This document shows, piece after piece, positions 1 through 10,059 of a stretch of DNA of 64,000 bases. Position numbers and translations under genes: made by a program. Source of the DNA: Phlegmacium glaucopus (lineage: Eukaryota; Basidiomycota; Agaricomycetes; Agaricales; Cortinariaceae); the NCBI GenBank assembly GCA_015039465.1, contig MU130626.1, positions 119,363-183,362 on the forward strand. Direction: 5' to 3'. Under the pieces are notes generated by a model. That model saw only the letters and a program-made list of their open reading frames with translations, was not told the DNA's origin and did not search any database. The first letter of the stretch is position 1. Every line of letters starts with the position of its first letter.

Positions 1-127
1 GGGGGGTCAGCCCTCCAGCCCTTAAAAAATTTACCTACCCCGGGCAATTTTAGCAATCCTGGGCCCCCCTTGAACTCCTCTAGAGCTAAAGTTAGTGTGA
101 GATACACAATCAATAACAATATGAACA

Positions 128-206
128 TCTCTATGATTTATTGATTATCCCTTGCTGATAGGGGATTCACTCGGTTCCGTCAAGCATACATCTTCAAGGA
201 CTCCTG
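128..206 (+). pseudogene. F-box-like gene fragment
   Basis: About 75 bp match the 5' part of the F-box genes at 1153 and 38201, covering the part that encodes LSLADRxFTRFxQAYIFKD. It has no start, no downstream exon and unrelated DNA on both sides, so it is a captured fragment rather than a gene. Confidence 0.7.
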
Positions 207-249
207 GGGAATTCTAGCGCGGCCGACGCGAGGCAGCTGTTCTACAGAC

Positions 250-760
250 GTTTTCTGAAAAACCCAAGTTTTTTGCTTATGAGAAAGGCTATGCTAACAA
301 AGGCAGCCTTTTGGAGGCGCTACTGTTCATCTTCTCGATTGCGTTTGCCTTGGACCCTAGTTCCTTCGCCGGAATTCCCCATTCACAAGCCAGAATCATC
401 GAGTTGGACGCCAAAAACACGAAATTTTATTTGCCCCTAAATGCACATGCGCGTTGGAGTTTCAAGTTTGACGACAATGCTTTTACCATCTTTCCTCAAC
501 ATTTTGACATCTCCCAGAATCTTCCCTAATTTGAATCTAAATGTGACGATCAACAGAAGTGGTCAAATCTCACTTTCAGTTGGCTTTCAGTTGAGAATCT
601 TGTTTGGAGAATTTACTGTAATCCTTATCCCAGCTCGAGAAGACCCCACAAACCCAAATTCAAAATTGCCACCTGAGGCAAACTACGAGTAACGTTACAG
701 TGTTCTCTATATCACATTCTCTCGTCACTGATAACCTGCTCCAGATCGTAGTCATAACAG
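250..760 (-). pseudogene. Decayed P-loop GTPase (copy 1)
   Basis: The minus strand at 601-672 encodes GNFEFGFVGSSRAGIR, which resembles the beta1-Walker A region of a dynamin/septin-like GTPase. The Walker A lysine is replaced by isoleucine, and no long open frame surrounds it. Copy 2 (about 9045-9600) has the same lysine-to-isoleucine change, so the two derive from one already altered ancestor. Plus-strand frames at 311-692 have no family resemblance and I treat them as chance. The assignment rests on one motif, so the family is tentative. Confidence 0.4.
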
Positions 761-1152
761 GAGAAGAGGCTTTCGATGGTGCGTATATGGGACAACCCCC
801 CCTCCATCGTAGAGAGTGATATTGACGGTGAAAAACTTCTCGCGCTTGACGTGGGTTTCAACGCTTAAGAATTATACTGCAATATTAATGAAGGTTTGAA
901 CGATAACAAACAATGCATATTAGCTCATTAAATGTACAGCCTGTATATACAGTTGAAACTCTCGTACGGTAGACTCGCAGGTATGGGAAGTTTTGAGGAT
1001 ATTCACTAAATTCAGTATATTTAGAAACTGGATCCATCAAGGATTCATCTTAAGATACACGGCCCTACTAGGCCGTAACTGATGTAAACCCATTTGATGA
1101 TCACTCTTCAAGACCTCAACTTGTCGCTGATTATCTTTCTCTCTTCACTGTC

Positions 1153-2485
1153 ATGTTAAACCCACCGCTTTCTCTCCTCTCAGATGATCTGTTCGCTTAC
1201 ATCGTCGACCACGTAGCAAAGCTCCCATATTCATATTTGATTGAAAATCTCCGCAATTTATCCCTTGCTGATAGGGTATTCACTCGGTTCTGTCAAGCGT
1301 ACATCTTCAAAGACCTCGACTTGTGCTACAGATCGGGAACCAAGAACAGAATATCCAACAAGTTGGAAAAAATGAGAAAGATCTTGAACGACGAGCCGTG
1401 GTTCGCCAACCGAGTACGCGTGGTTAACCTCACCGTCTCACACGAACGAAATGGATGGATTTTCAACGAACCTACCTTGATCAACATCATCCAATTTCTC
1501 GCCAAATCGCTCATGCCGCCACATGAACTTCACCTCTCTGGAGAGATGCGTACATTTATATTCGAGGACCCCACACTTGTCGTAGGGCGGCTCATGCAAT
1601 CATTCTTTTCCGAAACTCTGACTGTCCTCCACCTTACCGATTGCAAGAACGTTCCATTAACTCTTTTCCTCATCTGCCCCAGGCTGAGAAAAATACTTCT
1701 GTACGACGTGGGAGCGACTGAGAACTACGATGAATACCCCGACAACCAGTGTTCGGGCCGAGAGTTGCCAGCACTTGAATATCTGGACTACCGCAATTCG
1801 GAGAGACTCATGAAGCAGGTGATCACTCCACCGCCTAGGTTCCATCCAGCAGTGGTCGTTTGGTCAAAGCTGCGCGTTCTGAAGCTATGTCCCTTCGAGA
1901 AGGAAGAACTGCCTTGTTTGCAACCTATCCTCGATGTCGCTTGCAACACGCTGGAGGAATTGTATCTCACTAATCTACGAGCGTTCTCGGCGAACGGTAG
2001 GTGTGGTTTTTTTTATCGACATGAATCGGATTTGAAGTGTTTCTCAACAAGACGAACAACTCTCTCTCAGTGGCCTTGTGAACCTCAGGGATCTTTCATG
2101 CCTGCACGTCTTTGCGCTCTACGCCATTATCACGTGTGGTGTGCCAGAGTCCGCAGTTGTCCGCGATGTCAACCTCGTCCTCGGTACAATGCCGACATCC
2201 AATAAAATCACAGACCTCTCATTTTGTTTTACCATCTGCGGTGAGCATCCTTTTGGGGGATGTCTCGAGGAAGATTGGGTTGGATTATGCGTCGAAGTCG
2301 TACGGATTTCTGCAGGGAAACCTCTCAACTTGAAACTAGAGACATCGGTGCTTTCACTCAGATGTCCATTCTTAACCCCCGGAGAAGACGAATTATACGA
2401 GCGCATCAAGGAGAGGATATCATCGCTTTCGAACCACCCGAATATTTGTACCCGCTTTTGGCATCCTGCTCGTTCAGAGAGATAA
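1153..2485 (+). CDS. F-box-like / LRR-type domain protein A
   Basis: Two exons, 1153-2000 and 2071-2485, give 420 aa. The intron 2001-2070 has a GTGTGG donor and CAG acceptor; its position is fixed by the paralogue at 36874-38201, which has the same intron. Residues about 4-55 form an F-box-like domain (PPLSLLSDDLFAYIVDH, then NLSLADRVFTRFCQAYIFKDL), followed by leucine-rich stretches (LTVLHLTDC, LRVLKLC, LEELYLTNL) typical of agaricomycete F-box proteins. Such proteins usually bind Skp1 in SCF ubiquitin ligases; the target is unknown and no signal peptide is seen. The frame is intact. It lies among duplicated DNA, with another copy of its own 5' end at 128-206. Confidence 0.85.
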
Positions 2486-2924
2486 TCTCATTTATTGTAA
2501 CCCTTGAATATGGCAAGGAAACGGTTCCATTGTCTGTATGATGATGGTTCTCTGTGGGAATACACATTTATGTAGCATTACAATGAGACGTCAACTATAT
2601 GGCTATGATACTGTGGTGCCAGTGACGAGTTGTTGGTATACTTCATCATTTATAGAATATAGAATACTCGGTAGAAAGCGAATGTCCTGTGAATGTTAGA
2701 ATCATGCAATTCCAAAAATGATTACAGGATTTGGGCGCCTTAAAAATCCGTTCTTTCCGCACTAATGCGCTGTATGGAGCTGGCCTCGTGACTCGTGCAG
2801 AAATCTGTCATAACAAGGTCGCAGCGACACACATGACTTCCCAACACAACATTGCAATGCTTCAAAGCTTCAAACCATCCATACATCTTCGTTCGTATCT
2901 ACACTCAGCTACACACTACCACCC
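2486..2924. repeat. Intergenic; 3'-flank repeat of the secreted-protein locus
   Basis: No gene seen. From about 2595 to 2924 the sequence matches 5113-5197 joined to 5805-6073. It is therefore the duplicated 3' flank of the secreted-protein gene and represents the empty (pre-insertion) allele of the MITE at 5200-5802. Confidence 0.75.
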
Positions 2925-3932
2925 TTACTTCTTCTTATCTGCCTTTGCCTTGTTGAGCGCGGCAATGCGAGAAGAGGTCCTGATTGGCATCACCTTCGTC
3001 TTCCCTGACCCCACAACGATAGGTTTACCGTGACGGCGCGGAGTCGCCTTGACCGAATGAGTATCTGATCCGCCAGCTGCTGATCCGCCAGCTGCTGATC
3101 CGCCGGCTGATCCACCAGCTGCCGATGTCTTCGAGGATCCTGCTGGACTGGGATCGCCAGGCTTCATGATCTTCGCGTTGTTCATCGTGTTACGAAGCGT
3201 ATTATGGAAAGTTTTATCTTTGAAGTCGTGGCCGTGCTATGCGAGCCCAGAGATTGATTTAGTGTTGAAGTACTTGTAGCAGTAGTAGCAGTAGTAGCAG
3301 AAGTAGGGAAAACTCACGTTTTTGAACGTTTCGTCGAGCTGTTTAGCAGTCTTCCTGGCAGTTGTGTAGCTGAGTAAGGTATATTGATCGCGGCTTTCCT
3401 TAGGTTTGATAGCTTTTCCAGCCATCCCTTGTTTAATCACCTGGCCTTTCTATAGGCTGAGTGAGACACAAGCAATACAAGTCAGCCGATCAAGAGTCTT
3501 ACACCGCGATTGACACCTGCAGGGACTGGCGCCATATTTTTTGGGTGGTTGATGATGCCTTTGACCTCCTTCTGCAGGTCGGGGTGCAGTTTGCTAAGTA
3601 AAAAGATGAAAATGACGGTTAGGTGACACCGGCGCATGACTGGAATGAATACGTACTCGAATTGGAGGTTATGCTTTGCAAGATGGTTCTTGACCATTTG
3701 ATCTTCAAATACATGATCTACAATCGGAGGAAAAACACAGTGGTTAGCGAGAGCGGTAGACATTCCGAAGCGACGTACCAGCATCCGTCTTCGGGATCAT
3801 CAGCATTTTCTTCCCATTGGCCGGACGGTCCTTCGAGTCGAGCTTTTCCTTAGTAACGCCACCGGTCATATCAAACTTGTACGCATAGTCATGTTCTTCA
3901 GAAGCCTTTCGATATGTCTTGCTAGAGGCTTT
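2925..3932 (-). pseudogene. Secreted HNH-like protein, locus 1, 3' part (lacks 5' end of exon 1)
   Basis: On the minus strand this piece carries part of exon 1 (3779-3932), exon 2 (3657-3717), exon 3 (3503-3593), exon 4 (3318-3449) and the whole last exon (2925-3236, 104 codons with stop). The last exon encodes an Ala-Gly-Ser repeat (units of GGSAA) and a lysine-rich tail ending in ADKKK. The signal-peptide end is missing because the piece runs into a 25-A tract at 3933. Exons 1-4 are repeated almost identically at 3958-4779. If the duplication is an assembly artefact, the last exon here belongs to the gene starting at 4779. See 6074-7180 for the full-length paralogue. Confidence 0.7.
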
Positions 3933-4659
3933 AAAAAAAAAAAAAAAAAAAAAAAAAGCCGTGCTATGCGAGCCCAGAGATTGATTTAGTGTTGAAGTAC
4001 TTGTAGCAGTAGTAGCAGTAGTAGCAGAAGTAGGGAAAACTCACGTTTTTGAACGTTTCGTCGAGCTGTTTAGCAGTCTTCCTGGCAGTTGTGTAGCTGA
4101 GTAAGGTATATTGATCGCGGCTTTCCTTAGGTTTGATAGCTTTTCCAGCCATCCCTTGTTTAATCACCTGGCCTTTCTATAGGCTGAGTGAGACACAAGC
4201 AATACAAGTCAGCCGATCAAGAGTCTTACACCGCGATTGACACCTGCAGGGACTGGCGCCATATTTTTTGGGTGGTTGATGATGCCTTTGACCTCCTTCT
4301 GCAGGTCGGGGTGCAGTTTGCTAAGTAAAAAGATGAAAATGACGGTTAGGTGACATCGGCGCATGACTGGAATGAATACGTACTCGAATTGGAGGTTATG
4401 CTTTGCAAGATGGTTCTGGACCATTTGATCTTCAAATACATGATCTACAATCGGAGGAAAAACACAGTGGTTAGCGAGAGCGGTAGACATTCCGAAGCGA
4501 CGTACCAGCATCCGTCTTCGGGATCATCAGCATTTTCTTCCCGTTGGCCGGACGGTCCTTCGAGTCGAGCTTTTCCTTAGTAACGCCACCGGTCATATCA
4601 AACTTGTACGCATAGTCATGTTCTTCAGAAGCCTTTCGATATGTCTTGCTAGAGGCTTT
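3231..4659. repeat. 702-bp near-identical direct duplication joined by A25
   Basis: Units 3231-3932 and 3958-4659 (offset 727 bp) differ at only about three positions (near 3630, 3687 and 3822 in unit 1). Introns are included, so this is not a retrocopy. The only DNA between the units is a run of exactly 25 A. Confidence 0.9.
3933..3957. other. Poly(A) tract of exactly 25 A, probable assembly spacer
   Basis: Twenty-five consecutive A flanked by T and G, lying exactly between the two units of the duplication. A second tract of exactly 25 A occurs at 63224-63248. Confidence 0.6.
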
Positions 4660-4779
4660 TGCTCCAGCTGCTCGTCTCTCTAATTCAACCCAAGACGGTG
4701 GGATAACAAGCGCAACACAGACGAAAGAGAGCGTAGACAGAACAGTGATGAAAGTGGATAGGATCAGCGACCAGCGCAT
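3958..4779 (-). CDS. Secreted HNH-like protein, locus 1, 5' part (exons 1-4; last exon cut)
   Basis: Minus-strand exons are 4506-4779 (signal peptide MRWSLILSTFITVLSTLSF, mature N-terminus), 4384-4444, 4230-4320 and 4045-4176. The last exon starts at 3963 but is broken after six bases by the A25 tract. Introns are 53-80 bp with good GT..AG ends (GTACGT, GTACGT, GTAAGA, GTGAGT). Read without the duplication, the gene would use the last exon at 2925-3236 and match the 282-aa paralogue at 6074-7180. Residues DADHVFEDQ and NMAPVPAGVNRGKGQ resemble the two halves of an HNH/beta-beta-alpha-metal nuclease motif. That is an inference; I cannot name a family. Confidence 0.7.
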
Positions 4780-5199
4780 GATTTAATTAATAATGAGGGA
4801 ATAGAGAATAGGGTATGGAGTGTTTTCAAAGGACCAGCCTGTTAGATCGAGCATTCTAATGGCTGGTATTTATTGGATTCCACTAGAGCTAAAGTTAGCG
4901 TACTCCAGTTCCAGCTCCACTTTTCGGTGCAGCTGTGACGCGTTTTTCGAATCGCGCGATAAGGACAATGATGAATATGAAAGATAATATCTAAGTTTAT
5001 TGCGGATACTGGCACTTGCGTCAACGTGTTTGTTGTCTAGGCCCTTGGCCGCTCGAAGTTTGAAACATTGATCAGCCAGATCACGTGCATGCGCCCTGCC
5101 GCCAAATTTTAAATACTCAACTATATGGCTATGATACTGTGGTGCCAGTGACGACTTGTTCGGATGCTTCATCATTTATAGAATATAGAATACTCGTTA
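4780..5199. promoter_or_regulatory. Upstream region shared by both secreted-protein loci
   Basis: 4780-5090 is strongly similar to 7181-7530, which lies upstream of the second locus, so the promoter was duplicated with the gene. An AATAAATA element lies about 90 bp upstream of the start codon. From about 5105 the 3'-flank repeat of the next locus begins. No protein in this stretch is convincing. Confidence 0.5.
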
Positions 5200-5802
5200 C
5201 AGCTATTTGCGAAATGGTAGACGTTTTGGAAAAATTTTCATCTGCGTCTTTGTTTACCAGATATATAGTGCAAACAAACCATGCCTCAATCTGCCTCAAT
5301 CCTCATTGCTCCACTTTCCCCCACCTTGCTTGAAAATCACTATGTCATCGCAATATATTGATTGTTGACCCTGTTGGTGACAAGGAGCCTATACTAGATG
5401 TAAGTAGCGCAGCCACTCCACTGCTTTCCACTCATGCGCATCAATTCTACCTGTCTGTGAAGGCCGTTGTGGCAGACGCACGCGGCATGTACGAGTTCAA
5501 TTTTTTTTTTTGGAATTTGCTGTCCACATCTTATAATGGCATGTTTCTAGATTCATTAACTATGACTCATGAGGACGAACAATTTCTGAGCGTAGATATT
5601 GGCTTCATAGAGGTGAAGATGGAGTGCCAAGACCCCGAATGCAAGAAGTCGGCGTTTGCCGGCTAAGGCACCGTGACGGCCCCCGAAAAAACGCCGTTTG
5701 GTAAAAGAACGGTTTCCATAAATGGAACTCGTAACCTAATTATGGGTATTTATACGAACAAAGGCGCACATGAGAAATTTTCCAAAACGTCTACCATTTC
5801 TG
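5200..5802. mobile_element. Tc1/mariner-type MITE with TA target duplication
   Basis: 603-bp insertion with inverted ends: left CAG-(CTATTTGCG)-AAATGGTAGACGTTTTGG, right CCAAAACGTCTACCATTTCTG. Each end is flanked by TA (5198-5199 and 5803-5804). The empty site survives at about 2672-2690 (CTCGGTAGAAAGCG), where one TA replaces the whole insertion. CAG termini and TA duplication are typical of Tc1/mariner. No transposase is encoded; an open frame at 5358-5666 resembles nothing I know. The left terminus has nine extra bases after CAG that the right terminus lacks. Confidence 0.85.
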
Positions 5803-5804
5803 TA

Positions 5805-6073
5805 AAAAGCGAATGTCCTGTGAATGTTAGAATCACACAATTCCAGAAATGATTACAAAAGTTGGGCGCTTACTAGTATAAAAATCCGTTCTATCTAGTA
5901 CACCAATGCGCTGGATGAAGTTGGCACTGTGACTCGTGCAGAAATCTGTCACAACTTGAATAGAATCGTAACGACACAAATGACTTTCCAACGCACAACA
6001 TTACAATGCTTCAAAGCTTCAAAGCATCCATACATCCTCGTTCGTATCTACACTCAGCTACACACTACCACCC
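5805..6073. repeat. 3'-flank repeat of secreted-protein locus (copy 2)
   Basis: Matches 2680-2924 and contains the shared stretch GCGAATGTCCTGTGAATG. No gene seen. Confidence 0.75.
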
Positions 6074-6402
6074 TTACTTCTTCTTCTCCGCCTTTGCCTT
6101 GTTGAGCGCGGCAATGCGAGAAGAGGCCCTGATTGGCAGCACCTTCGTCCTCCCTGACCCCACAACGATAGGTTTACGGCGCGGAGTCGCCTTGACCGAA
6201 TTAGTATCTGATCCGCCAGCTGCTGATCCGCCAGCCGATCCACCAGCTGCTGATGTCTTCGAGGATCCTGCTGGACTGGGATCGCCAGGCTTCATGATCT
6301 TCGCGTTGTTCATCGTGTTACGAAGCGTATTATGGAAAGTTTTATCTTTGAAGTCGTGGCCGTGCTATGCGAGCCCAGCGATTGATTAGTGTTGAAGTAC
6401 TT

Positions 6403-6433
<31 letters not shown>

Positions 6434-7180
6434 AAAAAACTCACGTTTTCGAACGCTTCGTCGAGCTTTTTAGCAGTCTTCCTGGCAGTTGTGTAGCTGA
6501 GTAAGGTATATTGATCGCGGCTTTCCTTAGGTTTGAGAGCTTTTCCAGCCATCCCTTGCTTAATCACCTGGCCTTTCTATAGAGGAGTGAGACACAACAG
6601 GCAATACAAGTCAGCAGATCAAGAGTCTTACACCGCGATTGACACCTGCAGGGACTGGCGCCATATTTTGTGGGTGGTTAATGATGCCTTTGACCTCCTT
6701 CTGCAGGTCGGGGTGCAGTTTACTAAGTAAAAAATGAAAATGACGGTTAGGTGGCACCGGCGCATGACTGGAATGAATACGTACTCTAATTGGAGGTTAT
6801 GCTTTGCAAGATGGTTCTTGACCATTTGATCTTCAAATACATGATCTACAATCGGAGGAAAAACACAGTGGTTAGCGAGAGCGGTAGACATTCCGAAGCG
6901 ACGTACCAGCATCCGTCTTCGGGATCATCAGCATTTTCTTCCCATTGGCCGGACGGTCCTTCGCGTCGAGCTTTTCGCGAGTAACGCCACCGGTCTGATC
7001 GAACTTGTACGCATAGTCATGTTCTTCAGAAGCCTTTCGATATGTCTTGCTAGAAGCTTTTGCTCCACCTGCTCGTCCCTCTAATTCAACCCAAGACGGT
7101 GGGATAACAAGCGCAACACAGACGAAAGAGAGCATAGACAGAACAGTGATGAAAGTGGATAGGATCAGCGACCAGCGCAT
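6074..7180 (-). CDS. Secreted lysine-rich protein with HNH-like motifs, locus 2 (complete)
   Basis: Five minus-strand exons, 6907-7180, 6785-6845, 6632-6722, 6445-6576 and 6074-6364, give 282 aa with all phases consistent. Residues 1-25 form a signal peptide. A lysine/aspartate-rich middle holds DADHVFEDQMVKNHL (exons 1/2 joint) and HPKNMAPVPAGVNRGKGQ (exons 3/4). The C-terminus has Ala-Gly-Ser repeats and a basic tail (ALNKAKAEKKK). D-H-x-x-E followed by an N-x(8-9)-N-R-x-K-G segment is the layout of HNH-type nucleases; this is inference from motif spacing, not a recognised family. The product is probably secreted. The last exon has a shorter Ala-Gly-Ser repeat than locus 1. The gene and its flanks are duplicated as a unit. 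Confidence 0.8.
6402..6433. repeat. TAG trinucleotide microsatellite in intron 4
   Basis: About ten uninterrupted TAG units inside intron 4 (6365-6444) of the secreted-protein gene. The two locus-1 copies carry TAGCAG/TAGTAG interruptions at the same place, so the tract was homogenised or expanded here. Confidence 0.9.
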
Positions 7181-9044
7181 GATTTAATTAATAATGAGGG
7201 AATAGAGAATAGGGTATGGAGTGTTTTCAAAGGACCAGCCTGTTATATTGAGCATTCTAATGGCTGGTATTTATTGGATTCCACTAGAGCTAAAGTTAGC
7301 GTACTCCCGTTCCAGCTCCACTTTTCGCTGCAGCTGTGCTGCTGTGAGCCTGTGACGCGTTTTGCAAATCATGCGATCACAAGGACAATGATGACGATCA
7401 TAGATAGTATCTCAATTTATTGCGGATACTGGCACTTGAGTCAACATATTTGTTGTCTAAGCCTTTGAGCAGCACGATTGCCGCACGAAGTTTGAAACAT
7501 TATTGATCAGCCATAGATCACGTGCATGCGCCCCTGGGATGCCGAAATACCCACGGTTCCACAAGTTGGCACGACGACCACTGCGAGTAGAATATTCTGC
7601 TTCAAGTTCGCGATCTCTTTCGGACCGCATCGTTCATTTACTAATCAGAAAATAGTAAGAACACTGTACACTGCAGTGACTGAGTAAGCTCTGCCGTATA
7701 TTCTTAGTAGATTATCAAATGTACAGCCTGAAGCATGTTATGACAGGTATTCTAGAAAAATGTTATGTACTACTAGTACAGTTGAAACTCTCTTCCTGGG
7801 CTTTTGAGCGGGTGTGTCCTTTACAGAGGAATGCTAAAAAAAATCTGAAAATGAATTCAACAGTTTTCACGTCATCTAAAGCTACTTACACTAGATCTGC
7901 CATATTTTCAGTTTGTGGGATACTGACGAATTAATTATTTTACTATGAACATTTCCGTAGCTAAAATATATTTGCCCAGTGGGGGAGGTATGGGTGATGA
8001 TATTCATTTACTCCGGTACCTGCCATCTTGTCGTTAAGGGATTATGCATCGATTATGGGTAACTTGGGGTGTCAGTTAAGAGAGTTTCAACTTGAACTGA
8101 GGTTCCCGTGCCCGTGACCGCAGCATGACGCTCAAAACAATGAACGAATCAGTAGCGGATTGATAATTATATTGATACTGAATGACTCGGCTGTACTTGG
8201 CTGTACTTATACCATCCGATCTATCTGGAGGGAAGATAATCTTTTTGGATAGAAGCTATGAGTTTATGTAAACGAAGCGAGATTCGCTGATCAGCAGAAC
8301 AAAGGTTACCTCGTTACCGCTTTAACAGCGGTTTATAGTGACTTTTCTAAGGTATAGTACTACATAATCAGCAAGCACATTTTCCCCGGATGGCCAATAC
8401 AAAGGTAGACTTGTAGAGAATGTCCTGGTTGATACTTTCTTGACCTTGAGCAATTTTTTACCTTGCAAACTTGTGGCACTGGCAGGGAGTTGGATTAAGC
8501 TTGTAATTTGGGAATATAGACAGATTCGGTGTTTTCATACGATGAAGGACTCATCTTTCTGGATGATTGTGTGAAATTGTGCAAAGTAAAGCGAGTACCC
8601 AACTTGGCGAAAGTGGACTCACCTATTTAGTAAGTATCCGCTCGCTTTGCTGGCATCATCAGACCTCAAATGCTAGACCGGTCCGTCTATCGAAGCTAAT
8701 ACAAATGCAGTCCAGACACAGTAAATTATATATATCTTTCTCGGTATTACCATATATGGCCTGACATACCTTTGGCGCCTAACATCCGTAAAAAAATTAC
8801 CGACCCTGGGTAGTTTTTGGAACCCCTTGAAGTCGGGTATTTATAAGTTTTCACAAATATTCTTTTAATTCTTCACCAAAATATTTACCAACAGAAAGCT
8901 TGGCAGTACTATGTTTTTTTCCCCAAAAAGGAGATGTCGTGGTAGAGCATTGAGCAATTGGGGAGACCACACTAGTTAGTAGTCGTCACGCGCGGGTCAC
9001 GTTCAACTTGAATCTCAATCGGTGATCGTCATGGTTTTTCGGGC
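7181..9044. other. Intergenic, no gene seen
   Basis: 7181-7530 is the duplicated promoter of the secreted-protein gene. Around 7778-8095 there is an imperfect inverted pair (AGTTGAAACTCTCTT and AAGAGAGTTTCAACTT). The first arm recurs near 942, so a decayed MITE is possible, but I cannot define its ends. About 8770-9044 is the start of the segment duplicated at 1-250. Confidence 0.5.
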
Positions 9045-9600
9045 TAGGGTGAATTCCAGCGCAGCCAATGCGAGGCCAATGCGAGGCAGACGTTTTCTAA
9101 AAAACCCAAGTTTATTGCTTGTGATGAGGAGAAAGGCTATGCTAACAAAGGCAGCCTTTTTGAGGCGCTTCTATTCATCTTCTCGATTGCGTTTGCCTTG
9201 GACCCTAGTTCCTTCCCCGGAGTTCTCTATTCACAAGCCAGACTCCAGAGTCTTCGAGTTGGACGTCCAAAACACGAAACGTTGTTTGCCCCTAAATGCA
9301 TGTGCGTGTTGCAGTTTCAAATTTACTTCTGAGTCTCCTTACGCCAATGCTTTTACCATATATTTTGACATCTCTCGGAATCTTCGCTGATTTGAATCGA
9401 AATATGACGATCAAAAGAAGTGGTCAAATCTTGCTTTTCGTTGGGAATCTTCTGTAGAGAATTTATTGTAGTACTTATTCCAGCTCGAGAGGACCCTACT
9501 AACCCAAACTTAAAATTGCCACTCAAGACGGGCCACAAGTAGCGCACTGCATTCTCTATATCACATTCCCTCGCCACTGCCAATAGCCAGTTCTAGATCG
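9045..9600 (-). pseudogene. Decayed P-loop GTPase (copy 2)
   Basis: The minus strand at 9460-9540 encodes GNFKFGLVGSSRAGISTTIN, a good match to a GTPase beta1/Walker A region (GxxxxGK[ST]) with lysine replaced by isoleucine, followed by SLQKI. The open frame runs about 9583-9353 and then meets stops; GTPase motifs G3 and G4 are not found. A collinear diverged copy lies at 250-760. Confidence 0.5.
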
Positions 9601-9659
9601 TAGTCATATCAGGAGAAAAGGTTTTCGATGGTAGGTATTATGGGAACCCTCCATCCATC

Positions 9660-10059
9660 CTTCAGCTGGCTTGAACGACCGTTATATAACCAAATTGGCG
9701 ACGCCTCGGGCAGTATCAAAGTAGAGGTAGAACAGCGCATCAGTTTCTAACATGATCCGGGATCACATCCGAGTCACACTGGCATTCACTCTCCTCCTCC
9801 GCCAGGCCTATCCCCTATTAGGTCCGGTGCGGTCGATGGGCGGCTTTCCAAGTACGTTTGCTTATAGGACTATCCTCCCTTTTTTTGTGTTGCTGTAGCA
9901 TGACTCGTTCGATTTTTCGTGGCACCGATGGCTTGCGCGGAGACTGCCTAATGGTCTATGCCCCTTAATATTATCTGATCAAGTAACGTGAGATTAAGAT
10001 AGCACACGTGGCGTGCACTGGCCCTAACTGACACCGTCTTCTTGTCTTCCGTAACCACC
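9660..10059. other. Intergenic, 5' region of septin-like gene
   Basis: No gene seen. Contains the upstream region of the gene starting at 10060; no clear TATA box. Confidence 0.5.

Larger units (their letters stand above)
1..830. repeat. Diverged duplicated segment (copy 1; copy 2 at about 8770-9660)
   Basis: Positions 1-830 align collinearly with about 8770-9660, for example around the GAATTCYAGCGCRGCC motif (about 210 and 9050) and across the whole stretch 240-800. The copies differ by substitutions and small indels. Copy 1 also carries a stretch near 78-100 matching the upstream region of the secreted-protein genes at 4883 and 7283 (CTAGAGCTAAAGTTAG). It also holds an F-box fragment that copy 2 lacks, so it is a mosaic of local pieces. 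Confidence 0.7.

Noticed and set aside
311..692. Plus-strand frames in the duplicated segment (also 9022-9390), initially taken for an MSP-like domain
   Set aside because: Similarity was vague, and the minus strand shows a clearer P-loop motif conserved in both copies.
1788..1970. Antisense frames over the F-box genes (also 37390-37572, 36950-37249)
   Set aside because: They are shadows that recur because the two F-box genes are paralogues; the sense strand has the domain and the conserved intron.
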